Source: Dentipellis sp. KUC8613
Taxonomy: Eukaryota > Basidiomycota > Agaricomycetes > Russulales > Hericiaceae
Length of the DNA stretch: 64,000 nucleotides
Direction: 5' to 3'
NCBI GenBank assembly: GCA_002286715.1
Contig: NSJX01000046.1
Location: 163,364-227,363 of the forward strand
Each line of letters begins with the position of its first letter. Position 1 is the first letter of the stretch. Below the pieces are notes generated by a model that was given only the letters and a program-made list of their open reading frames with translations, was not told the origin of the DNA and did not search any database. The position numbers and the translations under genes are program-made. Shown one piece after another: positions 42,644-52,556 of the stretch.

Positions 42644-45600
42644 TCATATGGCCCCTTTTGTTTTTCGTGCATGGGCGTTTTGGGTTTTCCGTCTGTGGGT
42701 GTGTGTTAGTCCGTCTGGTTGGTTGGCGGTTCCTGGTCGTAGTTTCGGGGTGATGTGGCTTAACAGTTCTTTAGCTTTCCGGGCGCACTTGTTGGGGTCT
42801 GCACAGCCGTTTGCGGCATCTTGGCGACAGTCGTCACACGCACAGTTGCGTCGGTTATAGTGCGGGCGGCCCTGTGCGGGGCCGTCAATACGTTTCGCCG
42901 TGTGTATCAAGTCGGCCACCGTTCTTGTGTTGTGGTTGTATTGGAGACATCGTGGACGTTCGGTCATTCGCATTGGGGGGGTGCCGAGGTGGTACCATGC
43001 GGGGAGTTGTATCTTGAGCTGTTCGGTGAGTTTCAGGGCGGCGAAGGTCGTGTTGTATTCTTTTGCAGTTTTGAGCATTCTGATCACCGATGTCGGTAGG
43101 GTGTTCGCTCTTTTCCCTTGGAGTGGGGGGGTCCACGTTTGGAGGAAGGAGTTGACTTTCGTGATGTCATCAATGTGCGGGGGGGCAATGTGGTTAATGA
43201 GGATGTCGGTAATGAATGCCCATGCCGGGCGGGTTGGCGATATGTCGAGGTAGGCTTTCAGCCACATAATTTCTATTGCTTCGTTGCGTGCTTTGATATC
43301 TAGGAGTCCGATGCCTCCTTTGTTGGCGGGGTTGTATAGGTAGTCAAGGGCGATGGCGGCCGATTTACAATCGGGCCATATGAATGTGCGTATTTCTTTT
43401 ATCACGGCGTCCTCTATGTTCGGTGGCATGCCCTGAACTTTTGTTAGGAACTGGGTTGTCCCACCGATTATGGCTTGGACGATGGTTCTTTTACCTTGGA
43501 GTGTAGGGTGGCCCATTTGCCAGCCGTGTAGCGCGTTACGCATCTTGTCGAGTGTGCGCTCCCATGGTTCCGCATCGTCTACGTTGTTGCCGATCCAGGC
43601 TCCTAGGTATCGGATAGGGACTCCATCCACGGCTATATGGATACCTGGTGGCAGTGCTTCCCGGTCTAGGGGGTTGATTTTGCGGGCATTTATGGTGCGT
43701 GTCCGCGCAGCTGGTTTCCCTATCGGTATGATCTCTGTTTTGTTGATATTGAATTTAGCTCCCGTTGCGCGGCACCATTCATCAAGGATTTGTTTTATGA
43801 CATCGTAGCGATCGTGTTCGCTGAGGTAGAGCGCGGTGTCATCAGCAAAAAGGCTTATCAGGACGCGTTTGTGAAGGCCTGGGATCTGGAAGCCGTGTAC
43901 CTGTGGGGATGCTTTGAGCATCGCCGGCAGGGTTTCTATTGCGAGGTCGAATAGCAAGCATGAGAGTGGGTCACCTTGCCGTACTCCGCGTGTGACTCTG
44001 TATGGTGTACTAAAGTGTCCGTTTATTGCAACCTTGGTGTAGGCGGATGTGTAGAGAGATTTAATGGTGTTTATAAACCGGTCGGGTAGGTTGAATTTCT
44101 TCAGTATCGCCCATAGGTAGTCGTGTCTGACTTTATCATAGGCTTTTTCCTGGTCGAGGGCCATGATGACGCCATTTTCTTCAGTTGCTTCGGCGTAGCT
44201 TATCATGGTTTGGGCAAGTCTAGTTTGGTTGAAGATTGATCTCCCGGGAAGGAAGCCTGCTTGTTCAGGTCCGATGAGGTCACCTGCGACTTCTATTAGT
44301 TGGTTTGTGAGAACCTTAGTGAGGAGTTTGTAGTCGGTGTTCAGCAGGGTAATCGGTCGGTAGTTTGATATGTCGGTCTTGTCGTTTTTTTTGTAAATCA
44401 GGCACATCCATCCGTGACTAAAGGTCGAGTCTATTGTCAATCCAAAGTTTTGGATATCATTAAAGAGTATGGTTAGAGCGGTGGCGATATCGAAACAGGG
44501 CGTTGCGGCATTCTCCGACTCTGTTTTGACATGTGCCTCGTGGAGTGTTTTCCACAGCTCATATGGGCAGCCATCTAGGCCAGTCGCCGTTCCGTTCTTG
44601 GTGTGTCTCAGCGCGTGGATTACCTCGTCTCTCGTGATTTCTCTGCTCATCTGGCTAGCGTCTCGTGCGTCGTCTTGGAGCGTCTGGTTGGGGGGGATCG
44701 CATGGATCACGCGATTTAGGTGCGCGTGACGTTCACGGGGTGGTTCGTTGGGGTTTATATCTTGGTTTTGCAGCTCGTTGTGGTACCTGCCTGCCAATTC
44801 AGCCATTTTGGCCGAATTTGTCTCATAGCGTTGCTGGTTCTCGTCAGGTCTGGGGGTGGTTCTGAGGCGTAGGAGGACGTCACGCGGTTTGTGGATTTTG
44901 TTTGATTTGACCCAAGATTTGCTCATTTGCTCGCCCTGTCGGGCGTAGTGCGCCTTGGTTTTTTGGCGTTCTGCAGCGCGCAGTTTCTGTTCCAGGTGCC
45001 TTATCTCATTCGTTAAGAGGGCTTCGTTGTGACGCAGATTGGTGTCGTTGGTGAAGTCTGGGTCTGCGGTGAGTTGTTTCCTGTCGGCCTCGAGGTGGTT
45101 GATTTTGGTTCTGATTTTCCCATTCTCTGTGCGTGCCAGTGGTTTTGCTATTTCGCGGATCCGGTTCTTATAGGCTTCCCACTCGCGCTGAGGGTTGTTG
45201 TTGGGTGTTCGATTCGTCATGGCACTTTCCATTCTCGCGGTCAGTGCAATACCTTCTTCATTAATTCGTCTGAGGAGGTCTTTGTTATTCAGTATATGTA
45301 ACGGTAGTGTCCAGCATCCCTTCCCGATGTATGGGGCATCCTGCACCGTGTATCGGACGGAGACTAGGCGGTGGTCAGTTGGGACGGACGTGTCCCGGCA
45401 GTTCCATTCGAACAAATTGTTTTCAATCGGTCGGGCGGTGTATATTCGGTCGAGCCGGGATTGGGCAAAGTGGTGGTTATGGTTACTTGTGTATGTGAAG
45501 AGTTTGGTATCCGGGTATGTGTGTCTCCATGTATCCTGAATTCCTAGTCTGATTCGTGCATCCCGAAGGGTGTCGGTGGCCGGTGTGGCGTCGGTGTGCG

Positions 45601-46219
45601 TAGGGGCTCGGTCTATGGCGTCTTCCACCAGGTTGAAGTCTCCGAGTACGAAGTCGGGCTTCGGGATGTTGTGCATTGTGCAAGCATCAGTGACATTAGT
45701 CCAGAATTCTTGGTGGAGGGAAGCATCATTTGGTGCATAGATGGATATCATGGTGATATTCTCGTCACCGTGCCATTTGAGTGTTAATGCTAGGGCCCGT
45801 CCCGGGATCAGGGTCGTCGCTCGACAGGTGGATGTATCGATAAGTGCTCTGTTGAGGACGAGGGCTGTTCCGGCTGCGCCGCCCGGGTGGTTGGGGTCAC
45901 TCGTATTGAAGACACGAAGGCGTCGTGCGTATAGGGCATCAATCTGGCTTAGGTGCGGGGTGTCGAGGTGCGTCTCTTGTAAGGCGAGGATGGCAATGCT
46001 CTGTGACTTCATCGTGTATTGTATTTCAGACCACTTTGCGATCGGGGTGTTATTTATGGTGGTTGAGGCGCGTCCCTTCATGTTGAGTGTTGCAATTTTT
46101 ATGTTTGCTCGCGTGCGGAGGCTGCTGTCTGTGCGGCGCGCCCGGGTGTGGGCAGACTCGGGTAGAGTTAGGTTGGGTAGTGCTGGGGTTTCAGCTCCGC
46201 CTCCATTTTCTCCGGTCAT
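42644..46219 (-). pseudogene. LINE ORF2, endonuclease and reverse transcriptase part
   Basis: Open frame from ATG (46217-46219) to a TGA at 42644-42646. The AP endonuclease domain begins ANIKIATLNMKGRA; its catalytic glutamate is in ALQETHLD, and later motifs include FVLGDFNLVEDAIDR and PTDHRLVSV. The reverse transcriptase has NYRPITLLNTDYKLLTK, GFLPGRS, the FADDTALYL catalytic box (about 43812-43842 on the minus strand) and GVRQGDPLS. Downstream is a thumb/linker region with KGGIGLLDIKARNEA and Cys/His residues (CACDDCRQD). The frame continues through flanking DNA to 46288 but the element itself starts at 46222. It would encode active-looking domains but lacks its RNase H part because of the stop. 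Confidence 0.88.
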
Positions 46220-46222
46220 GGT

Positions 46223-46235
46223 GCGAAATGGTCTC
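46223..46235. repeat. 13-bp target-site duplication, copy at LINE 5' end
   Basis: GCGAAATGGTCTC, identical to 41020-41032. It marks the right boundary of the insertion. Confidence 0.88.
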
Positions 46236-47263
46236 GGAAGTGTAGCGGCGATGGTGGGAACAAGACTGATGAGCGCCACGTTGGTCAACGAAAGCTGGCC
46301 ACCGTGTCGGTATCAGATCGTGAGTACAACATGCCTATTATATTCCTGTCTTCGCTAAGCTCCCAAGTGCCCCATTATCATTTGTTCAAACTCTCACCTT
46401 CATAGCGACTCGTCGTGCATTCAATCGATCTCGTCTATCTCTTGCCGCCAACCCTCGCAGAAGCCCCCCAAATATCAGAAGCTTCGCCTCATGCTGGCTC
46501 GAATCCGATGGGTATTGGCCATCATTGTTGTTACTGACTTCCATCATTCCAGTGATTGCGCCGCCGTGTGTCCAGCGTCTTGCTGTATTGATGCAGGCAG
46601 CGACACCATGAGCGATCTTCTGTCGCTCGGGGCTTGTTCCTGTCCTCACTTACTCACTAGAGCTGACGAAGCGCAGGACTGTTTCCAGGTGCACTGGTTC
46701 CTAGTCGCAACCTTGCCATCCCCGAGATATCGAATACGTTCTTCTGTCACACGGAACTAGCGCACGGTGTTTCCAGACATCATTGATTTGAGAAGCAAGC
46801 GGTCAGCGCTTTCTCTCAGTATACTCTGCTGATCCTGCAACACGAGGAGAAATGAGACCGTACCTGTTACTCTCTAGCGTGCCGACTTGGAGATCCCTTC
46901 GCGGCGGGCTTCCAAGGTATGTATACTTCTTTGCATCTTCCCTCAAAGTAATCAGCAGCAATAGTATCAGACGGCACCGACATGCATCAGCTCTCTGCTT
47001 CCTGGGAACATAATGATCTGCATGCCTGCGATGCAACCATCCGCTACGTGATTTTGACCAAGACGTACAAGTCTTTGCGCGAAGGCATTGCTATGGTACT
47101 ATTTTCGTCTTGATCCGTCTATGTGTTGCTTCGCTGACCGGCAGCAATTATCGTCAAGCAGCTCCCACTTCACCGAGTAATACTTACGGTGAATAGGTGA
47201 CCTCATGCCTCCTCGTGCTTTGTGTGTTCGTGGATGCGAGGCACGAACGTGCAGACATCTTCA
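46236..47263. other. intergenic upstream of repeat protein 2, no supported gene
   Basis: About 1 kb of DNA that adjoined 41032 before the LINE inserted. Small frames on both strands have no domain content. It presumably contains upstream regulatory sequence of the second repeat-protein gene. Confidence 0.5.
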
Positions 47264-47344
47264 GGTATAAAAGCCCTATCATACCAGCTGAATTCCTCAG
47301 CCCGGCAGCCCATTCCTTCGTTCTCTTCTAAGTACTGGTTACTT
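47264..47344 (+). promoter_or_regulatory. core promoter of secreted repeat protein 2 (TATA box plus conserved leader block)
   Basis: TATAAAA at 47264-47270, preceded by CAGG as in the paralog's GAGG. The 24-bp block identical to 39232-39255 lies at 47321-47344. Blocks such as CCTCAGCCCGG between the two are also shared with the upstream region at 39165. Confidence 0.7.
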
Positions 47345-47433
47345 TCCCCTTCTTGTTCTCAACGCTCTTTCTCCTTCACTTCACGCCGCCAATTTCCACC
47401 TTTCCTTCTAAACACCAACTTCACTCGTCGAAA

Positions 47434-48536
47434 ATGCGTACCTCCACGGTCTTCGTTGCCTCCACACTGCTTGCTTCGGCAACTTTGTCTTTCGCGGCCC
47501 CCATCGTGTAAAATTTGATTTTCTTGCTTGTGCGATGTATTCGATCTCAAACCGGATACCCTTGCAGTTCCGAAGGCGGCGCCGCGCTCCTCGAGCGCGA
47601 CCCAAAATTCAAGCTCCCGCATGTCTCATCCGGGACTGCGGGCTCAGCTGCGCAGGGTGCGGACGTTGGCCTCCAGCTAGGCCAGCTCTTCAACCTGACG
47701 CGTCGCGACGTCGAGGCCCTGTCTGAACGCGAGCCAAAATTCAAGCTCCCCTCCGGGGTAGCAGGTGACGCCGCTCATGGCGGCGAGCTAGGCCTCCAAG
47801 TCGGCCAGCTCTTCAACTTGACTCGCCGCGGGCTCGAGCTCCTCTCAGAGCGCGAGCCCGCCTTCAAGATCCCCAAAATCCCAGCCGGCGTCGCCAGCGA
47901 CGGCGCCAGAGGCGCCGAGCTTGGTCTGAACGTCGGCCAACTCTTCAACCTCTCCCTTCGCGACGTCGAACTTTCCGAACGTGATCCGAAGTTCAGTCTT
48001 CCGAAGATCTCTCCTGAGACGGCCACCGGGGCCGCCCAGGGTGCCGAATTGGGGCTGGAGCTTGGGCAGCTCTTCAACCTCACTCGTCGGGGGCTCGAGC
48101 TCCTCGAGCGCGATCCCAAGGCCAGGCTCTCTGCCGGTACTGCTGGCGCTGCGGCGCACGGTGCCGACTTGGGCCTGGACCTGGGTCAGCTTTTTAACCT
48201 GACCCTCCGGAGCATTGAACTCCTCGAGCGCGAGCCGAAGTTCAAGCTCCCGAAAATCCCGTCTGGCACCGCAGGCGCTGCCGCGCATGGTGCCGGACTG
48301 GGATTGGACATCGGCCAGCTGTTCGGTTTCGGAGACAATTCTGCAACCGACAGCACCGATGCTACGACTGCTGCAGGTGCCGATACTGTAGCGGCCCAGC
48401 CGCAGCGTAGGCATATGATGCGCCGGTGAGTCAGAGCGTCCACTCTCACTTTCTGGCATCTGACGGACAAACCCATAGCTCCAGGCGCTCTCTGAAGTCC
48501 CGCATGGCCGCTCTCGACGTCAACGAGTTGGATTAA
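47434..48536 (+). CDS. secreted tandem-repeat protein 2 (about 42-residue repeats)
   Basis: Paralog of the protein at 39346 with the same three-exon plan. Signal peptide MRTSTVFVASTLLASATLSF then AAPIV; intron near 47510-47565; repeat exon; last intron about 48427-48478 (GTGAGT...CATAG). Six repeats of about 41-44 residues, each opening [LS]ER[DE]PKF-like and running into GLxxGQLFNL. All five complete internal repeats have an NL[TS] sequon; three have TRR and the others SLRD or TLRS. Repeats here are more regular than in protein 1. The acidic Ser/Thr/Asp spacer ends PQRRHMMRR, and the terminal exon reads SRRSLKSRMAALDVNELD. About 320 residues. No GPI signal or membrane helix is visible at the C-terminus. 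Function unknown; a Kex2-cleaved precursor or a structural glycoprotein are the two readings. Confidence 0.8.
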
Positions 48537-48991
48537 GGAATTGGTGGTGTGAAGTGGAATAGTGTTATTTATTTTTGAGTTGCTTCGACATGATGACAGG
48601 ATTGGAAGAATTCTACGTGCTTTGCCATAATATGTCTCTGTGTAACCGAACAACACCGAACTGTGAAGACGTCAAAGAAACATCATGACAGTGGTCAGGT
48701 GATCGCGTGGCTTATGTCATAAGAACTAGTCAGCATCGTCGTGAGCGCGTCGACGCCGTCGAGTCGCGAGTACTGCTTTCTCCTTCACTCTTCCATTATC
48801 TAGACGTTGCGACCTTCATATTCTCTTACGAACCTATCTGAACAGTCCTATTTTGCGACTAATCTGAGACCTCGCGAATATCCCATCTCGAGCCCATCAC
48901 AAGCACACGCAAGGACTATACCACTTAAAGCACGTTCCCAACCACTTTAGGTTGTCGAGAGAAGGACGAAGAGCAGAAGATCACATTCGAC
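48537..48991. other. intergenic between repeat protein 2 and MLH1
   Basis: About 450 bp holding the 3' end of the repeat-protein gene and the MLH1 promoter. No gene seen. Confidence 0.5.
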
Positions 48992-51900
48992 ATGGCAGCG
49001 CAAGAGGCGACCGAGGATGAACTCATTATCTCGTCTGAGCCTGCTCCCATTCGCCGGCTTGAGCAATCTCTCATTAACCGCATCGCTGCAGGCGAAGTTT
49101 GTTATTCTGGCCACCTTCATTCCTGCACAGGCTGACTAAATGTGCGAATCATCCGTATTGAATGTATTCGTAGATCATTCACAGACCTTCGTCTGCTCTC
49201 AAGGAATTGTTGGAGAACAGTCTCGATGCAGGCGCGACGTCGATTCGCGTAACTGTGAAAGAAGGCGGCCTGCGACTCCTCCAGATCCAAGATAATGGGT
49301 CTGGAATACAGGTACTAGTCGCGTCCGCCATCTACCCCCAGCATTACTGAACGTCTCGCAGAAAGCGTCATTACCAATCCTTGCTCACCGACATACGACC
49401 TCGAAACTCTCCTCTTTTTCCGACCTCTCCCACTTGACGACTTATGGCTTTCGTGGTGAAGCGCTCGCATCTATATCCCACGTGGCAGACCTGAGTGTTG
49501 TCACGAAGGCACGCGGCGAGCAGTGTGCATGGCGGTGCGTATCCCAAGCTCCCATTGCCGCCTTTCGCGATGTTATTCCAGCCACGCGCAAGTAAATGAG
49601 TGCTTACCCTAGTATTTCTTAGTGTATGTTACCTAGACGGAGAAATGGTACCGTCAAAAGCGGGCCTTTCTGCAGAACCAAAACCTGCTCCAGGCAATTT
49701 TGGTACAACGATTACGGTGAAATTTCATTCCAAACCCACGCGCTTCATGGTCGTTATCTTTTTCTAAATATGCGTGATTGTTCAGGTCGAGAATCTATTT
49801 CATAATACCCCAGCTCGTCTCTCCGCCCTGAGATCGTCTTCTGAAGAGTACGCACGTATTTTAGACGTTGTTACAAAATACGCGGTACACAACAGCCATG
49901 TCGCCTTCTTCTGCAAAAAGGTACGTCAATCCGGAATAATATTATCTCCCTTCTAAAATTTCGTTGACAGGTCGGAGGGCCCTCCACCGACCTGTCGACC
50001 CCGGCATCTGGAACGACAAAGCAGGCGATCGGGATGCTCTATGGACAAGGCATAGCGAAAGAATTGCTAGCGCTAAAAGTCACACCTACGTCCACCGTAA
50101 CGGTCTCGAGGAGTGGCAAGCGCAAGCGCGAACCAGCCGACGAAGATGGGGAGGATGCGAACAATAATGGAGACGATGAGGAAGCGAAGGCCGCATGGAC
50201 CGCGGACGTCCAGTTCACGAGCGCGAACTACCATGCGAAGAAGATGGTATTTCTCCTATTCATCAACCGTACGCGTCGCTGCTTTTCCTATGGCGCAGAT
50301 GCTCCCTAGTTGACTATATGCGCATATATTCAGACCGATTAGTCGAATCTTCTCGCATCAAACGCGCTATAGAAAGTGTCTACACGGGAATACTACCCAA
50401 GGGCAGTTCGCCATTCGTATACCTTAGGTTCGCAGCTCTTCTGAGATTGGTGATGTTGAATGCCATCTTATTCCTTGTGCTTTGTCCACAGCTTGCAGCT
50501 CGACCCTACGACTGTAGATGTCAATGTCCACCCAACAAAACGCGAGGTCCATTTTCTCGATGAAGAAACAATCACAGAACGCGTCGCGGACGCAATGCAG
50601 GCCCAACTCGCTGGCATGGGCGAACGCGTATTCGAGTACCAGGTACGATCCCCTCGGATTAGTTCATCATAATCGCTCAATTAACTTCCGCCTCAGACTC
50701 TTCTCACTGGCGGCCTCGCTCCCGAGCCCGAGAAATCTCGCAAGGGAAAGGAGAAAGAGAAAGAGAAGACCCGCAGTTCGGAGGATGAAGAGCCCGACGA
50801 AGAAAGCTCAGAACAGGCAATGGCGCTCAAGAAGAAGGCGATGCCGTCGCAGCACAAGGTACGCACATCGATGGCGGATCGCACGCTGGACTCGATGTTC
50901 CCCATGGCATCTGGGAGCCAAGCTGTCGGGCAGAGTGGGAATGGAAACGGGAGCCCGGGCGTTGGAGGGGAGAGGGAGAAGGCGAAGGCGATCAAGGAGT
51001 CGGAGTGTTTCCTCACGAGCGTGCAGATGCTGCGGCAGCGCGTTAGCCGAGGGAGGCACAAACGTATGTTTCTTTGTGGAATTGTCGCGCATTGTGCTGA
51101 AGTAAAACATGGTGCGCAGAGCTGACAGAGATTTTGGAGAAACACACGTTCGTGGGTGTGGTGGATCTGGAGCGTGAGCTCAGTCTCGTCCAGCACTCGA
51201 CGCGGCTATATCTCGTCAGCCATGGGGCGCTCGCGTATGTTGGCTTTTCATTTGATGACCATTACCAGTCTCATGCCTTCCCATAGCGAAGAACTATTTT
51301 ACCAGCTCGGCCTGCGGCAGTTCGGCAACCTACCTCGCCTACAGCTCGACCCACCTCCCTCACTCCGCGATCTTGTCACCCTCGCCGTCGACGCAGAGGA
51401 TGCCCTCGAGATCGCAGCCAGCCCACTCTCCAAACCGCAAATAATCGACGTGCGTTACTTTGTTGTTCTCATATCTCCCCTTGCCTGCATCCAACACTCA
51501 CATCTGGAAATGGACCGCGTGACTAGGCTATCGTCGAGACGCTCACAGGCCGTCGCGAGATGTTAGAGGAATACTTCTCCTTGGTCATCTCCCCAGACGG
51601 GAAGGTCGAGGCGCTCCCAATGTTGCTGAGGGAGTACACCCCAAATCTAGATAAATCACCTCTATTCCTGATGCGCTTGGGACCACAGGTACGTTCTATG
51701 CTGTCGGCTCAATCCACCCCAAGAATGCATGGATTGACAATTTTCTGAACAACAGGTAAACTGGACATCAGAAGCGGAGTGCTTCGAAACCTTTCTCCGC
51801 GAGCTGGCCTACTTCTATGTTCCCGGGCCCGGGCCACTCGCTCAGGAACAGCTGCAACCGCCATCACCTTCAAGTTCTCCACCTGATGGTAGTCAGCCGG

Positions 51901-52055
51901 AGGCGCAGGCTGTCAAAGCGGAGAAGTGGCAGATCGAGCATGTGCTGTTCCCTGCGTTCCGTCGGTACCTCGTCGCACCCAAGTCACTGCTTACGCGCGA
52001 TGTCGTTCAAGTTGCGGACCTGCCAGATTTATATCGCGTATTCGAGCGGTGCTGA
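48992..52055 (+). CDS. MLH1: DNA mismatch repair protein MLH1
   Basis: MutL homolog that pairs with PMS1/MLH3 in nuclear mismatch repair and meiosis. The N-terminal GHKL ATPase is clear: [27 protein letters not shown] (metal-binding Asn), IQDNGSGIQ (ATP-lid Asp/Gly), and [26 protein letters not shown] marks the second ATPase subdomain. A charged disordered linker (Lys/Glu-rich, near 50740-51000) is followed by the C-terminal interaction domain with [16 protein letters not shown] and [12 protein letters not shown]. The protein ends FERC, the conserved MLH1 tail that contributes to the metal site of its partner's endonuclease. About fifteen introns. The ATG at 48992 ([10 protein letters not shown]) is the first in frame. 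Size and order are normal for fungi; nothing suggests damage. Confidence 0.95.
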
Positions 52056-52556
52056 GGGATCCCGTTGACGTTGGTACATCCTTTTCTTGATAATGTGATG
52101 AACGCACGCTGACATCGTTTGCAGCTTGAGTAACTCAGCGAGCTAGCCGTCGCCGAACGCCATTCCATGAATGCTCTGCATATGGGTCATTTAAAAGGGA
52201 CGGTACACTACATCCGTGTCAGAACAAACTTAATGTCTAGGTTGTATGTAGGCACTGCACCGCGCCGAGAGGAGTCATGGGAAGGAAGTGTCTATGTGCG
52301 TATGTGTATGTGTACGTATGATGCGTGCATGCTAGGGGAGCGTATGGTCGATGATGGATTATGTTTATACAAGTGGCAATGGCAAAGGATTATGGGACGG
52401 GATGGAACTAATAATGCAACATGTAGCGTACGGCGTACCACGGAGGGAGATGCGTGCGGAAGGAAAACGAAGCCAAAACCAAACTGAAACTGGACATGAA
52501 ACCGAGTCATAGCGAAGCGAAGGAAACAAAGGAGAGGAAAGGAAAGCATGCGAAAG
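52056..52556. other. intergenic between convergent MLH1 and Furry genes
   Basis: 500 bp of shared 3' flank. It contains a GTATGTG-rich stretch near 52295-52320. No gene supported. Confidence 0.5.

Larger units (their letters stand above)
41033..46222 (-). mobile_element. Tad1-type LINE (non-LTR retrotransposon), minus orientation
   Basis: A 5,190-bp non-LTR retrotransposon. Its 3' end has a 12-A tail (T run at 41033-41044 on the plus strand), and it is bounded by a 13-bp target duplication. It encodes an APE-type endonuclease, reverse transcriptase and RNase H in one frame, now split by a single TGA. There is no upstream ORF1 (gag-like) and no 5' UTR: the element begins 3 bp before an ATG of the endonuclease-RT frame. 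The 3' UTR (41045-41203) contains two potential hairpins. Domain order and the trailing RNase H suggest the Tad1 clade common in fungi. The insertion separates two tandem paralogs. Confidence 0.93.

Noticed and set aside
46220..46288. First 23 residues of the long LINE frame
   Set aside because: They are translated from the target duplication and host DNA outside the element; the element's own ATG is at 46217-46219.
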